Part shown: positions 1 to 10,148 of the stretch, in pieces
Numbering within the stretch: position 1 is the stretch's first letter
How the letters are laid out: every line of letters begins with the position of its first letter
NCBI RefSeq assembly: GCF_001425905.1
Contig: NZ_LMDY01000001.1
Location: 130,890-194,889, forward strand
Length of the DNA: 64,000 bases
Direction: 5' to 3'
Source of the DNA: Methylibium sp. Root1272
GTDB taxonomy: Bacteria > Pseudomonadota > Gammaproteobacteria > Burkholderiales > Burkholderiaceae_C
Position numbers and translations under genes: made by a program
The notes under the pieces: generated by a model
Told to the model about the DNA's origin: nothing
Seen by the model: only the letters and a program-made list of their open reading frames with translations
The model's database searches: none

Positions 1-1036
1 GCTGCTGAATGGTGAACTGCCGAACGTCACCGAGAAGGCCAAGTTCGTCAAGACGGTCAACGGCCACACGATGGTCAACGAGCAGATGCAGTTCTTCCTG
101 CGCGGCTTCCGTCGCGACGCCCACCCGATGGCCGTGCTGACCGGTCTGGTGGGGGGGCTGTCGGCCTTCTATCACGACAGCACCGACGTGCAGAACCCGG
201 AGCATCGCGCGGTCGCGGCGATCCGCCTCATCGCGAAGATGCCCACGCTGGTCGCGATGGCCTACAAGTATTCGATCGGCCAGCCCTACATCTATCCGCG
301 CAACGATCTGAGCTACACCTCGAACTTCATGCGGATGATGTTCGGTACACCCTGCGAGGAGTACGTGCCCAACGAGGTGCTGGTGCGCGCGATGGACCGC
401 ATCTTCATCCTGCACGCCGACCACGAGCAGAACGCGTCGACCTCGACGGTGCGCCTGTGCGGCAGCTCCGGCACCAACCCGTTCGCTGCCATCGCGGCCG
501 GCGTGGCCTGCCTGTGGGGCCCGGCGCACGGTGGCGCCAACGAAGCCTGCCTGAACATGCTGGAGGACATCCAGAAGATGGGCGGCGTGGCCAAGGTCGG
601 CAAGTTCATCGAGCAGGTGAAGGACAAGAACTCGGGCGTGCGTCTGATGGGCTTCGGACACCGCGTCTACAAGAACTACGACCCGCGCGCCAAGCTGATG
701 CGCGAGACCTGCCACGAGGTGCTCGCCGAGATGGGCCTGCAGAACGACCCGCTGTTCAAGTTGGCGATGGAGCTGGAGAAGATCGCGCTGGAAGACGATT
801 ACTTCGTGTCGCGCAAGCTCTACCCGAACGTCGACTTCTATTCCGGCATCGTCCAGCGCGCCATCGGCATCCCGGTGAGCCTGTTCACCGCCATCTTCGC
901 GTTGGCCCGCACCGTCGGCTGGATCGCGCAGCTCAACGAGATGATCGGTGACCCCGAGTACAAGATCGGTCGCCCACGCCAGCTGTTTGTCGGCGCAACG
1001 GCCCGCAACGTCACCCCGATTGCCGAGCGCGCCTGA
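1..1036 (+). CDS. gltA: Citrate synthase, 3' part (5' end outside window)
   Basis: Condenses acetyl-CoA with oxaloacetate in the cytoplasm, the entry step of the TCA cycle. The reading frame is open from base 2, so the gene starts upstream; about 344 C-terminal residues of a protein usually near 430 are visible. Family landmarks are the [12 protein letters not shown] segment with a catalytic His, [15 protein letters not shown] with the second His, and the Asp in PNVDFYSG. This is the type II (hexameric) bacterial form. A strong hairpin terminator follows 25 bases after the stop, separating it from leuC. Identity is very secure; only the N-terminus is missing. Confidence 0.97.
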   Translation, partial: LLNGELPNVTEKAKFVKTVNGHTMVNEQMQFFLRGFRRDAHPMAVLTGLVGGLSAFYHDSTDVQNPEHRAVAAIRLIAKMPTLVAMAYKYSIGQPYIYPRNDLSYTSNFMRMMFGTPCEEYVPNEVLVRAMDRIFILHADHEQNASTSTVRLCGSSGTNPFAAIAAGVACLWGPAHGGANEACLNMLEDIQKMGGVAKVGKFIEQVKDKNSGVRLMGFGHRVYKNYDPRAKLMRETCHEVLAEMGLQNDPLFKLAMELEKIALEDDYFVSRKLYPNVDFYSGIVQRAIGIPVSLFTAIFALARTVGWIAQLNEMIGDPEYKIGRPRQLFVGATARNVTPIAERA

Positions 1037-1060
1037 CGCCGGACCCCTCCAATCGGCGCA

Positions 1061-1086
1061 ACCCCGGCCTCGCGCCGGGGTTTCTT
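1061..1086 (+). terminator. Rho-independent terminator of gltA
   Basis: A 7-bp GC stem (CCCCGGC / GCCGGGG) with a 5-base loop is followed by TTTCTT. It lies just after the citrate synthase stop and before leuC. Confidence 0.85.
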
Positions 1087-1111
1087 GTTGTTGACGCCTA
1101 AAATCGAGGTC

Positions 1112-2521
1112 ATGGGACGCACTCTGTACGACAAGCTGTGGGACGAGCACGTCGTCCACTCCGAGGACGACGGCACCGCCGTGCTCTACATCGACCGCCA
1201 CCTGGTGCACGAGGTGACGAGTCCGCAGGCCTTCGAGGGTCTGGACCTGGCCAGCCGCAAGATCTGGCGGCTGTCGGCCAACCTCGCGGTGAGTGACCAC
1301 AACGTGCCGACCACCGACCGGTCGGCGGGCATCGCCGATCCGGTGTCGCGCCTGCAGGTCGACACGCTGGACGCCAACTGCGACCGCTTCGGCATCACGC
1401 AGTTCAAGATGAACGATCGCCGCCAGGGCATCGTGCACGTCATCGGCCCGGAGCAGGGCGCCACGTTGCCGGGCATGACGGTCGTGTGCGGCGACTCTCA
1501 CACCAGCACCCACGGCGCGTTCGGCGCGCTGGCGCACGGCATCGGCACCAGCGAAGTCGAACACGTGCTCGCCACGCAGACGCTGCTCGCCAAGAAGGCG
1601 AAGAACCTGCTGGTCCGGGTAGACGGCGTGCTGCCGGCCGGCTGCAGTGCCAAGGACATCGTGCTGGCGATCATCGGCAGGATCGGTACCGCCGGCGGCA
1701 CCGGCTACACCATCGAGTTCGGCGGCGCCGCGATCCGCGCGCTGAGCATGGAAGGCCGCATGACGGTGTGCAACATGGCTATCGAGGCCGGCGCGCGCGC
1801 CGGCCTGGTGGCGGTGGACGACACGACCATCCAGTATGTGAAGGGGCGGCCGTTCTCGCCGTCCGGCGTGGAATGGGAGCATGCGGTCGCCTACTGGCGT
1901 ACGCTGCATTCCGACGCGGACGCCGTCTTCGACCGCGTGGTCGAACTGGACGCGGCGCAGATCCCGCCGCAGGTCACCTGGGGCACCTCGCCCGAGATGG
2001 TGCTGGCGATCACCGATCGCGTGCCCGACCCCGACCGCGAGAAGGACGCCAACAAGCGCGGCGCCATCGAGCGGGCGCTCGCCTACATGGCGTTGGAGCC
2101 GAACAAGTTGATCGGCGACATCCGCATCGACAAGGTCTTCATCGGTTCCTGCACCAACTCACGCATCGAGGACCTCCGTGAGGCGGCGGCGGTCGTCAAG
2201 CGAGTCGGCGGCCGTATCGCGGCGAACGTGAAGCTGGCGCTGGTCGTGCCCGGCTCGGGCCTCGTGAAGGCGCAGGCCGAGCGCGAAGGGCTCGACGCGG
2301 TGTTCAAGGCCGCCGGCTTCGAATGGCGCGAGCCGGGCTGCTCGATGTGCCTGGCCATGAACGCCGACCGGCTCGAGCCCGGCGAACGCTGCGCCTCCAC
2401 CAGCAACCGCAACTTCGAAGGCCGGCAGGGCGCGGGCGGGCGCACCCACCTCGTGAGCCCGGCCATGGCCGCCGCCGCGGCGATGGAAGGTCACTTCGTC
2501 GATGTCCGTCGCATCGCCTGA
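1112..2521 (+). CDS. leuC: 3-isopropylmalate dehydratase large subunit
   Basis: Aconitase-family [4Fe-4S] enzyme that isomerises 2- to 3-isopropylmalate in leucine biosynthesis, working as a heterodimer with LeuD. The 469-residue product has the usual length. Cluster-ligand motifs are visible: GSCTNSR in the C-terminal half and the Cys pair in [11 protein letters not shown]. The start was placed at ATG 1112, which has GAGG just upstream and gives the typical [11 protein letters not shown]-terminus; a TTG nine codons earlier falls next to the gltA terminator and is less likely. First gene of a leuC-leuD-membrane protein-leuB-asd cluster. Confidence 0.96.
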   Translation: MGRTLYDKLWDEHVVHSEDDGTAVLYIDRHLVHEVTSPQAFEGLDLASRKIWRLSANLAVSDHNVPTTDRSAGIADPVSRLQVDTLDANCDRFGITQFKMNDRRQGIVHVIGPEQGATLPGMTVVCGDSHTSTHGAFGALAHGIGTSEVEHVLATQTLLAKKAKNLLVRVDGVLPAGCSAKDIVLAIIGRIGTAGGTGYTIEFGGAAIRALSMEGRMTVCNMAIEAGARAGLVAVDDTTIQYVKGRPFSPSGVEWEHAVAYWRTLHSDADAVFDRVVELDAAQIPPQVTWGTSPEMVLAITDRVPDPDREKDANKRGAIERALAYMALEPNKLIGDIRIDKVFIGSCTNSRIEDLREAAAVVKRVGGRIAANVKLALVVPGSGLVKAQAEREGLDAVFKAAGFEWREPGCSMCLAMNADRLEPGERCASTSNRNFEGRQGAGGRTHLVSPAMAAAAAMEGHFVDVRRIA

Positions 2522-2574
2522 CGTCACCGCTCGCTCCCTGCTTCATCGAACCTGTCTGCCGAACCACTGAAGCC

Positions 2575-3219
2575 ATGCAACCGTTCCGTTTGCACAAAGG
2601 GCTGGTCGCTCCGATCGACCGCGAGAACGTCGATACCGACGCGATCATCCCCAAGCAGTTCCTGAAGTCGATCAAGCGCACCGGCTTCGGCGTGAACCTG
2701 TTCGACGAGTGGCGCTACCTCGACCACGGCGAGCCGGGCCAGGATCCGACGTCTCGCCGGTCCAACCCCGACTTCGTGCTGAACCAGCCGCGTTACCGGG
2801 GCGCTTCGGTGCTGCTGGCACGCAGGAACTTCGGCTGCGGATCGAGCCGAGAGCATGCGCCGTGGGCGATCGACCAGTACGGCTTCCGGGCGCTGATTGC
2901 GCCGAGCTTCGCCGACATCTTCTTCAACAACTGCTTCAAGAATGGCCTGCTGCCGATCGCGCTGCCGGAGGTGGAGGTGGCCCGCCTGTTCGACGAGGTG
3001 GCGGCCTTCGTCGGCTACGAACTCACGATCGACCTGACGCGCCAGGTGGTCATCAAGCCCGACGGCGTCGAGTTGTCCTTCGACGTTGAGCCGTTCCGCA
3101 AGCAGTGCCTGCTGGGCGGGCTGGACGACATCGGTCTCACCTTGCGTCACGCCGACAAGATCCGCGCCTACGAGGCCGAACGTCTGCTGCGCCAACCCTG
3201 GCTCGCGCACTCGCTGTAG
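2575..3219 (+). CDS. leuD: 3-isopropylmalate dehydratase small subunit
   Basis: Swivel-domain partner of LeuC, 214 residues. It begins [20 protein letters not shown] and carries the conserved [13 protein letters not shown] segment that contacts the substrate. The frame is open well upstream into leuC, but ATG 2575 gives the family N-terminus and follows the leuC stop by 53 bases. The short entericidin-like lipoprotein gene that I recall between leuC and leuD in some Burkholderiales is absent here. Confidence 0.96.
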   Translation: MQPFRLHKGLVAPIDRENVDTDAIIPKQFLKSIKRTGFGVNLFDEWRYLDHGEPGQDPTSRRSNPDFVLNQPRYRGASVLLARRNFGCGSSREHAPWAIDQYGFRALIAPSFADIFFNNCFKNGLLPIALPEVEVARLFDEVAAFVGYELTIDLTRQVVIKPDGVELSFDVEPFRKQCLLGGLDDIGLTLRHADKIRAYEAERLLRQPWLAHSL

Positions 3220-3226
3220 GGCGCCG

Positions 3227-3523
3227 ATGGCCACCGCAGATTCCCGCCTGTTCAGGGTGCTGCTTCGCCACTGGTGGCTGGCCCTGCTGGTCATGGGCGT
3301 GAGCTTCGTTCTGTTCGGCGTTGCCTCGCTGAACCTGCTGGCCGTGCTGCAGGCCAACCTGCGCTTCCTGCTGGAGCACGGCGCGGATGCGGTGCGCGAG
3401 GGGGCGCTGCAACAGTTGCTGGAACTGGTCGCCTACGGCTATGCGGCGGCCGCCTTCTACGTGGTTTTCAAGGTATGCGAGAAGGCGCTGGTCACGCGCA
3501 TCACGCACCGCAACGAGGATTGA
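3227..3523 (+). CDS. Small two-helix membrane protein in the leu cluster
   Basis: A 98-residue protein of unknown function. Two hydrophobic helices are visible, roughly residues 14-38 (HWWLALLVMGVSFVLFGVAS onward) and residues 68-85 (AYGYAAAAFYVVFKV), joined by an amphipathic stretch. The C-terminus is basic (TRITHRNED). ATG 3227 lies 7 bases after the leuD stop, and its stop abuts the leuB GTG/ATG starts, so it is translated within the leu operon. Position and packing argue for a real gene. No function can be assigned from sequence; it is not a leucine enzyme. Confidence 0.75.
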   Translation: MATADSRLFRVLLRHWWLALLVMGVSFVLFGVASLNLLAVLQANLRFLLEHGADAVREGALQQLLELVAYGYAAAAFYVVFKVCEKALVTRITHRNED

Positions 3524-3532
3524 GTGAACATC

Positions 3533-4624
3533 ATGAAGATCGCCGTGTTGCCGGGTGACGGTATCGGTCCGGAAATCGTCGACGAAGCCGTCAAGGTGCT
3601 GAACGCACTCGATCTGTCCTTCGAACTGGAGTCCGCGCCGGTCGGCGGTGCGGCCTACGAGGCCGCAGGTCACCCGCTGCCGGAGAGCACGCTGAAGCTC
3701 GCGCAGGCCGCGGACGCCGTGCTGTTCGGCGCCGTCGGCGACTGGAAGTACGACAAGCTGGACCGCCCGCTGCGCCCCGAGCAGGCCATCCTCGGTCTGC
3801 GCAAGCACATGGGCCTGTTCGCGAACTTCCGTCCGGCCATCTGCTACCCGCAGCTCACGCATGCGTCGAGCCTGAAGCCCGAGCTGGTGGCGGGCCTCGA
3901 CATCCTGATCATCCGCGAGCTGACCGGCGACATCTACTTCGGCCAGCCGCGTGGTCGCCGCAAGGCGCCCGATGGTCATTTTCCCGGTGCCGACGAGGCG
4001 TTCGACACGATGCGCTACAGCCGCCCGGAGATCGAGCGCATCGCGCATGTGGCCTTCCAGGCGGCCCGCAAGCGGGGCGGCAAGCTGACCAGCGTGGACA
4101 AGTCGAACGTGCTGGAGACCTTCCAGTTCTGGAAGGACGTGGTGACAGAAGTGCACGCGCAGTATCCGGACGTGAAGCTCGACCACCTGTACGTCGACAA
4201 CGCGGCCATGCAGCTCGTGAAGGCGCCGAAGGCGTTCGACGTGATCGTCACCGGCAACATGTTCGGCGACATCCTCAGCGACGAGGCGGCGATGCTGACC
4301 GGCTCGATCGGCATGCTGCCCAGTGCGTCGCTGAACGCGAAGAACCAGGGTCTGTACGAGCCCAGCCATGGCAGTGCACCCGACATCGCCGGCAAGGGCG
4401 TCGCGAACCCGCTCGCTACAATCCTGTCCGCTGCCATGATGCTTCGCTTTTCCCTCAACCAACCCGAGGCTGCCGCTCGCATCGAGCGCGCGGTCGATGC
4501 CGTGCTCGCGGCCGGGTTGCGCACGGCTGATATCTGGTCAGAGGGCACGAAGAAGGTGGGCACGCGCGAGATGGGTGCTGCGGTCGTGGCCGCGGTCACC
4601 GGCAAAACCATTACCAAGAGCTGA
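3533..4624 (+). CDS. leuB: 3-isopropylmalate dehydrogenase
   Basis: NAD-dependent oxidative decarboxylation of 3-isopropylmalate, the step before final transamination to leucine. The 363-residue product begins [16 protein letters not shown]. It has the substrate arginines around [14 protein letters not shown], the metal-binding aspartates in the [14 protein letters not shown] segment, and an NAD-binding [12 protein letters not shown] motif. A GTG at 3524, directly after the preceding stop and closer to the GAGG at 3515-3518, would add three residues and cannot be excluded. Confidence 0.96.
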   Translation: MKIAVLPGDGIGPEIVDEAVKVLNALDLSFELESAPVGGAAYEAAGHPLPESTLKLAQAADAVLFGAVGDWKYDKLDRPLRPEQAILGLRKHMGLFANFRPAICYPQLTHASSLKPELVAGLDILIIRELTGDIYFGQPRGRRKAPDGHFPGADEAFDTMRYSRPEIERIAHVAFQAARKRGGKLTSVDKSNVLETFQFWKDVVTEVHAQYPDVKLDHLYVDNAAMQLVKAPKAFDVIVTGNMFGDILSDEAAMLTGSIGMLPSASLNAKNQGLYEPSHGSAPDIAGKGVANPLATILSAAMMLRFSLNQPEAAARIERAVDAVLAAGLRTADIWSEGTKKVGTREMGAAVVAAVTGKTITKS

Positions 4625-4715
4625 GTAGCTCCGGTTCGTCTCGCCCCTCCTGGACCCTGGCGATGCGAGCCGGGGCAAGAAGGGGTCCGGGTTCTCGAAC
4701 TGGAAAGGCAATGAC

Positions 4716-5843
4716 ATGGCACTCGTAGGATTGGTCGGCTGGCGCGGCATGGTCGGCTCCGTGCTGATGGATCGCATGGTCGCCGAGCGCGATTTCGATC
4801 TGATCGAACCGCTGTTCTTCAGCACCAGCAACGCCGGCGGCACCGCGCCCGCGATGGCGAAGAACGAGACGCGCTTGCAGGATGCGCACGACATCGCGGC
4901 GCTCAAGCGCTGCGACATCGTCATCACGGCGCAGGGCGGCGACTACACCACCGAGGTCTTCCCCAAGCTGCGCGCCACGGGCTGGAAGGGCCACTGGGTC
5001 GACGCCGCCTCGACGCTGCGCATGAAGGACGACGCCGTCATCATCCTCGACCCGGTGAACCTGCCGGTTATCCAGGACGCGCTCGCCAAGGGTGGGCGCA
5101 ACTGGGTCGGCGGCAACTGCACCGTCAGTTGCATGCTGATGGGTGTGGGCGCGCTCTACAAGGCGGGCCTCGTCGAGTGGATGAGCTCGATGACCTACCA
5201 GGCGGCCTCTGGCGGTGGCGCGCAGCACATGCGCGAACTGCTGACGCAGTTCGGCACGCTGAACGCATCGGTCCGCGCGCTGCTCGACGACCCGAAGAGC
5301 GCGATCCTAGAGATCGACCGCCAGGTCATCGACACGCAACGCAGCCTGCCGGCCGAAGCGACCCAGCATTTCGGTGTGCCGCTGGGCGGCTCGCTGATTC
5401 CGTGGATCGACAAGGACCTCGGTGCCGGTGTCAGCCGCGAGGAATGGAAGGCGGGTGCCGAGACCAACAAGATCCTCGGCATCGGCGAGAGCTTCGGCAC
5501 GCCGGCGATCCCGGTCGACGGCTTCTGCGTGCGCGTCGGCGCCATGCGCTGCCACAGCCAGGCGCTGACCTTCAAGCTGAAGAAGGATGTGCCACTGGCG
5601 GACGTGGAAGCCTTGATCGCGCAGGACAACGACTGGGTCAAGCTGGTGCCGAACACGCGCGAGGCGACGATCCGCGATCTGACGCCGGTGGCCGTGACCG
5701 GCACGCTCGACATTCCGGTCGGCCGTGTGCGCAAGCTGGCGATGGGTCCGGAGTACCTGGGCGCGTACACGATCGGCGACCAGTTGCTGTGGGGGGCGGC
5801 CGAGCCGCTGCGGCGTATGCTGCGCATCCTGCTGCAGGCCTGA
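4716..5843 (+). CDS. asd: Aspartate-semialdehyde dehydrogenase
   Basis: NADPH-dependent reduction of aspartyl phosphate to aspartate semialdehyde, the branch point to lysine/diaminopimelate, threonine and methionine. The 375-residue product begins [17 protein letters not shown] with the Rossmann loop. The active-site Cys is C135 in [10 protein letters not shown]. This is the longer proteobacterial form. It lies 91 bases after leuB, as commonly seen next to leuB in betaproteobacteria. No clear terminator follows. Confidence 0.96.
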   Translation: MALVGLVGWRGMVGSVLMDRMVAERDFDLIEPLFFSTSNAGGTAPAMAKNETRLQDAHDIAALKRCDIVITAQGGDYTTEVFPKLRATGWKGHWVDAASTLRMKDDAVIILDPVNLPVIQDALAKGGRNWVGGNCTVSCMLMGVGALYKAGLVEWMSSMTYQAASGGGAQHMRELLTQFGTLNASVRALLDDPKSAILEIDRQVIDTQRSLPAEATQHFGVPLGGSLIPWIDKDLGAGVSREEWKAGAETNKILGIGESFGTPAIPVDGFCVRVGAMRCHSQALTFKLKKDVPLADVEALIAQDNDWVKLVPNTREATIRDLTPVAVTGTLDIPVGRVRKLAMGPEYLGAYTIGDQLLWGAAEPLRRMLRILLQA

Positions 5844-6081
5844 ACGACCGGCGGTGCATCGATCGGAACCGAGACGTTGCAGAGTGACAACGAAGCCGTC
5901 TCGGGCGCGCAGGCCGCCACGGTCACAAGGACGTCACGCGGAGCATGAGCTTGTCACCGTATCTGCTTGATGTTATTGTGATTTCAGTCATTTCACCCCG
6001 GGTTGCCCAGCGTTCCGTCACGGCACCGGGAGACAACGAGTCGCATCGCGCGACGCTTGGATTTCGTATTTGGGAGGCGCC

Positions 6082-8652
6082 TTGAAAGAACGAAAGAACC
6101 GCGTCGGGCAGGCTCGTGCACCCAGAACCTTGAACGCCGTCGCTGCCGCAGCGCTGGCCGTTTGCGCCTGGATGCCGATCGACGCGGCTGCACTCGGCTT
6201 GGGGCGTTTGTCGGTGCAATCCGCACTCGGAGAATCACTCCGGGCCGAGATCGACGTCACGGCGCTGACGCCGGAAGAAGCATCGAGCCTGAAGGTGCGA
6301 GTGGCCTCGCCCGATGCCTATCGTGCCGCAGGGGTGGACTACAACGCCGCGCTCGCGGCAGCGAACGTGACGCTGCAGCGCCGCGCGGATGGGCGACCCT
6401 ATCTGCGCCTGACTGGGGATCGTCCGGTCGGCGAACCCTTCGTCGACGTGATCCTGGAATTGAACTGGTCGTCGGGCCGCCTGGTGCGCGAATTCACCAT
6501 GCTGTTCGACCCGCCGGCCACGCGCGCGGCGGCACCGGCTTCCGCGCCGGCGGTCATCTCGCCGGCACCGTCGGCGCCTCCCGCGGCGGCTGCGCCGCTG
6601 CCGCCGCGCGCCGCGGCCCCCGTCAGCCCGGCCGTCACGCCTGCCCCGCGTCCGGCGCCAGCGCCGCGTGCTGTGGCGGCCGAGTCGGCGGGGTCGGGCG
6701 CCGCGTCCGAATACCGCGTCAAGGCCGGCGACACGCTATACCGCATCGCCAGCCGCACGCAGCAGCCCGGCGTGTCGCTGGACCAGATGCTGGTGGCGCT
6801 CTACCGCAGCAATCCGGACGCCTTCCTGGGCAACAACATGAACCGGCTCAAGGCCGGCGCGATGCTCAACGTTCCGTCCGGTGACGAGACCAAGGCCATC
6901 ACGCCGTCCGATGCCAAGCAGGTGATCCAGGCGCAAAGCGCCGATTTCGGCGCCTACCGTGCCAAGCTCGCTGGTGGTGTGCCCACTACGGCGGTGCCGG
7001 ACAGCAGCCGCTCTGCCGCCGGCAAGGTGCAGGCGGACGTGCAGGACCGCAAGACCGCGGCCGGCGGCACGCCCGACAAGTTGACCCTGAGCAAGGGCGC
7101 GGTCGGTGCCAGCAAGCCGGGCCCGGAAGACCAGGTAGCCAAGGGTCGGGAGCAGAAGGACAGTTCCACCCGCGTGGCCGAACTGGCCAAGAACGTCGAA
7201 GATCTGAAGAAGCTGCAAGGCGCTGCCGTGGCCGGTTCGGCGGCTTCGGCCGCGGCGCCCAAGCCGGGCGTCGCCGTGCCGGCGCCGGCCATCGTCCCGC
7301 CGGTACCGCCCAAGGCGGCCCCGGCCCCGGCCCCGGCTCCCGCGCCCGTCCCGGTGCCTCCGCCGCCTCCGCCCGCCCCGGTCCCGCCGCCGGCGCCCGT
7401 TCCGGCACCTGCACCCGTTCCCGCGCCGGTCCCTGCGCCAGCAGCCCCGGCACCGAGCGCTGAAGCGCCTGCGGTCGTGGCTTCCGCGCCTGCCGAAGCG
7501 CCGCCGGTTGCCGCTGCTCCCGCACCGGAGTCGACGGCAGCCAGCGAGCCGGCGGCTGCCCCGGCGCCGTCGCCCAGTTCGGGACCGAGCTTCTTCGATG
7601 GGCTGCTCGAGAACCCGTTGCTGCTGCCGGGGGTCGGCGTGCTGGTCGCGCTCCTCGCCGGCTTCGGCTTCTACCGCATGCGTCAAGGCAAGCGCGACAG
7701 CGGCGAGACCTCGTTCCTCGAGAGCCGCCTGCAGCCGGATTCATTCTTCGGCGCGAGCGGCGGCCAGCGTGTCGATACCCGCGACGCGACCGGCGTGCCG
7801 TCGTCGATGAGCTATTCGCTGAGCCAGCTCGACGCGATCGGCGACGTCGACCCGGTGGCCGAGGCCGATGTCTACCTGGCCTATGGCCGCGACCTGCAGG
7901 CCGAAGAAATCCTCAAGGAAGCGATGCGTTCGAGTCCGGAGCGCATGGCGATCCGGCTCAAGCTGCTCGAGGTCTATGCGAAGCGCCGGGACACCAAGGG
8001 TTTTGAACTGCTGGCCACGCAGCTCTATGCCCTGACGGGCGGCGAGGGCGAGGACTGGCTGCGTGCGCAGCAGCTCGGTGCCGGCATCGATCCCGAGAAC
8101 CCCATGTTCCAGCCCGGCGGTCGTCCGCCCGGGGCGCCGGTCGATGGTGGCGCGGTGGTCGAGGCGCTCGGCGCGAGCACCATGCCGCAGTCGGTGCTGC
8201 CGTCGCCCTCGCGCTTCGATGCGCAGCGCTCGGAGATTCTCGAGGACCCCGGCGTCGACCTGGACCTGGACGTGTCCGTGCCCGGTGCGCTCGACGAGAC
8301 GCCGCGGCCCTCGACACCGGAGCGCACCCAGCCGTTGCCGGTCGCTGCGGCGTCGCCCGCTTCGCCGGACCTCGGGTTCGACTTCGACCTGCCATCCCTC
8401 TCGCTCGACGAGCCCGGCCAATCGGCCGCCGCGACGACCGTGGCCGACCAGGCGCTACCTGACCTCGGCAACTTCGATCTGCCGGGTGATGAAGCAACCG
8501 ACGAAGCGCTGGCGCGCAAGCTTGAACTCGCGGAGGAGTTCCGCCAGATCGGCGATCTGGAAGGTGCGCGCGACCTGCTGCAGGAGGTTGTCGCGCAGTC
8601 CGGCGGCACGCTCAAGGCCCGGGCCCAGAGCATGCTGAAGGACATCGGCTGA
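6082..8652 (+). CDS. fimV: FimV/HubP-type polar peptidoglycan-binding protein
   Basis: Large inner-membrane protein linked in other bacteria to type IV pilus assembly and polar organisation. In order: signal/anchor helix (about residues 15-36), conserved N-terminal FimV region, LysM domain (about 209-270, from YRVKAGDTLYRIASR), a long Pro/Ala-rich linker (about 390-505), one transmembrane helix (about 512-532), an acidic cytoplasmic region and the C-terminal FimV helical module (DEALARKLELAEEFRQIGDL). TTG 6082 is chosen because GGAGG lies 5 bases upstream; another TTG at 6070 lies ahead of that site. The preceding gap 5844-6081 holds no gene; an AT-richer patch near 5965-5990 may contain the promoter, but I could not define hexamers. 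Confidence 0.9.
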   Translation: MKERKNRVGQARAPRTLNAVAAAALAVCAWMPIDAAALGLGRLSVQSALGESLRAEIDVTALTPEEASSLKVRVASPDAYRAAGVDYNAALAAANVTLQRRADGRPYLRLTGDRPVGEPFVDVILELNWSSGRLVREFTMLFDPPATRAAAPASAPAVISPAPSAPPAAAAPLPPRAAAPVSPAVTPAPRPAPAPRAVAAESAGSGAASEYRVKAGDTLYRIASRTQQPGVSLDQMLVALYRSNPDAFLGNNMNRLKAGAMLNVPSGDETKAITPSDAKQVIQAQSADFGAYRAKLAGGVPTTAVPDSSRSAAGKVQADVQDRKTAAGGTPDKLTLSKGAVGASKPGPEDQVAKGREQKDSSTRVAELAKNVEDLKKLQGAAVAGSAASAAAPKPGVAVPAPAIVPPVPPKAAPAPAPAPAPVPVPPPPPPAPVPPPAPVPAPAPVPAPVPAPAAPAPSAEAPAVVASAPAEAPPVAAAPAPESTAASEPAAAPAPSPSSGPSFFDGLLENPLLLPGVGVLVALLAGFGFYRMRQGKRDSGETSFLESRLQPDSFFGASGGQRVDTRDATGVPSSMSYSLSQLDAIGDVDPVAEADVYLAYGRDLQAEEILKEAMRSSPERMAIRLKLLEVYAKRRDTKGFELLATQLYALTGGEGEDWLRAQQLGAGIDPENPMFQPGGRPPGAPVDGGAVVEALGASTMPQSVLPSPSRFDAQRSEILEDPGVDLDLDVSVPGALDETPRPSTPERTQPLPVAAASPASPDLGFDFDLPSLSLDEPGQSAAATTVADQALPDLGNFDLPGDEATDEALARKLELAEEFRQIGDLEGARDLLQEVVAQSGGTLKARAQSMLKDIG

Positions 8653-8698
8653 TCCGGGCCGCTTCGGACGCGGATCTCCACTAGACGGGCTCCGGGCC

Positions 8699-9481
8699 AT
8701 GCGATTGGCCCTGGGCCTGAGTTATCGAGGCAGCGCCTACCGAGGCTGGCAGAGCCAGCCCGATGGGCTCACGGTGCAGGACCGGTTCGAGGAAGCGCTG
8801 GCGCGCTTCGCCGACCGGCCAGTGCGCACTGTGTGCGCCGGGCGCACCGACACCGGCGTGCATGCGCTCAACCAGGTGGTCCACCTCGACACCGAGATCG
8901 AGCGCGACCCGTTTTCCTGGGTGCGTGGCACCAACCGCTACCTGCCGCCCGACATCGCTGTGCAGTGGTGCCGGCCGATCGAGGCCGGTTTCCATGCGCG
9001 CAACAGCGCGCGCGGCCGGCGCTATGCCTACCTGCTGCTGGAGTCGCCGGTGCGGCCGGCCATCGAGGCCGGTGTGGTCGGCTGGGTGTTCCGGCCGCTC
9101 GAGCCCACTTCGATGCGCGAGGCGGCGGCCCACCTGATCGGCGAGCATGATTTCAGCGCCTTCCGTTCGGCCGAATGCCAGGCGGCCAGCCCGGTGAAGA
9201 CGCTGAGGCGCATCGAGATCGTTCGTCGCGGGGCCTACTGGCGCTTCGAGTTCGAGGCCAGCGCCTTCCTGCACCACATGGTGCGCAACCTGATGGGCTG
9301 CCTGCTGGCAGTGGGGCAGGGCACGCGCACGCCGCAGTGGCTGGCCGAGGTGCTGGCCGCGGGCGATCGCAGCCGGGCTGCGCCCACCTTTGCCCCGGAT
9401 GGCCTGTACTTCCTGGGGCCGCACTACGATGCGAACCTTGAACTGCCCGAACGCACTGCCGCCTTCGACTGGCTGCCCTGA
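8699..9481 (+). CDS. truA: tRNA pseudouridine(38-40) synthase
   Basis: Converts U38-U40 in the anticodon arm of many tRNAs to pseudouridine. 260 residues. The catalytic Asp is D51 in AGRTDTGVHALNQ. Other family segments are FHARNSARGRRYAY and HHMVRNLMGCL. It follows fimV by 46 bases and precedes trpF by 6, and is probably transcribed with the trp genes; truA upstream of trpF is a common proteobacterial arrangement. Confidence 0.96.
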   Translation: MRLALGLSYRGSAYRGWQSQPDGLTVQDRFEEALARFADRPVRTVCAGRTDTGVHALNQVVHLDTEIERDPFSWVRGTNRYLPPDIAVQWCRPIEAGFHARNSARGRRYAYLLLESPVRPAIEAGVVGWVFRPLEPTSMREAAAHLIGEHDFSAFRSAECQAASPVKTLRRIEIVRRGAYWRFEFEASAFLHHMVRNLMGCLLAVGQGTRTPQWLAEVLAAGDRSRAAPTFAPDGLYFLGPHYDANLELPERTAAFDWLP

Positions 9482-9487
9482 GAGCTC

Positions 9488-10129
9488 ATGCGCACCCGCA
9501 TCAAGATCTGTGGCCTGACCCGAGAGGCCGATGTCGACGCGGCCGTCGAGGCCGGTGCCGACGCCATCGGCTTCGTCCTGTACGCGAAGAGCCCGCGCGC
9601 GGTCTCCGCGGCGCGCGCCGCCGTGCTGGCGCGGCGTCTGCCGCCGTTCGTGACGCCGGTCGGCCTGTTCGTCAACGCCGCGCCGGACGAGATCGCAGAC
9701 GCCTGCGCCGCCATCCCGACGCTGATGCTGCAGTTCCACGGCGACGAGACGCCCGCGCAGTGCGATGCCGCCGGGCGGCCCTACCTCCGCGCAGCCCGCA
9801 TGGCGCCGGGTTTCGATTTGTTAAACTTTGCCCAGCAGTTCCAGAGCGCCCAGGCCCTGCTCCTCGACGCACATGTCGAGGGCTACGGCGGCGGCGGAAA
9901 GGTCTTCGATTGGTCACTCGTTCCATCCGGCGTCACCCCTCCGCTCGTTTTGTCTGGTGGGTTGAGTGCTGCCAACGTGACCGATGGGGTGCTGAAGGTG
10001 CGGCCTTGGGCCGTTGACGTGAGTTCCGGCGTGGAGAGCGCGAAGGGCATCAAGGATGCCGACGCCGTCCGCCGGTTTTGCGAGGCAGTGCGCGAGGCCG
10101 ATGCCCGTGTCGCCGCCAGCGCGATCTGA
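9488..10129 (+). CDS. trpF: Phosphoribosylanthranilate isomerase
   Basis: Amadori rearrangement step of tryptophan biosynthesis in a single (beta/alpha)8 barrel of 213 residues. The general base Cys8 lies in IKICGLTRE and the general acid Asp in [15 protein letters not shown]. Phosphate-binding glycines follow in [12 protein letters not shown] run of AT-rich codons (TTT GAT TTG TTA AAC TTT, near 9812-9829) includes the TTA codon, which is rare at this GC content. Confidence 0.95.
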   Translation: MRTRIKICGLTREADVDAAVEAGADAIGFVLYAKSPRAVSAARAAVLARRLPPFVTPVGLFVNAAPDEIADACAAIPTLMLQFHGDETPAQCDAAGRPYLRAARMAPGFDLLNFAQQFQSAQALLLDAHVEGYGGGGKVFDWSLVPSGVTPPLVLSGGLSAANVTDGVLKVRPWAVDVSSGVESAKGIKDADAVRRFCEAVREADARVAASAI

Positions 10130-10148
10130 CACCTTCTTTGCACCCACC

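Noticed and set aside
1085-1111. TTG 1085 as the leuC start
   Set aside because: It falls at the end of the gltA terminator and lacks a ribosome site; ATG 1112 has GAGG and the family N-terminus.
7260-7600. Pro/Ala tandem-like stretch in fimV as a DNA repeat array
   Set aside because: It is the normal low-complexity linker of FimV proteins, with no regular unit at the DNA level.
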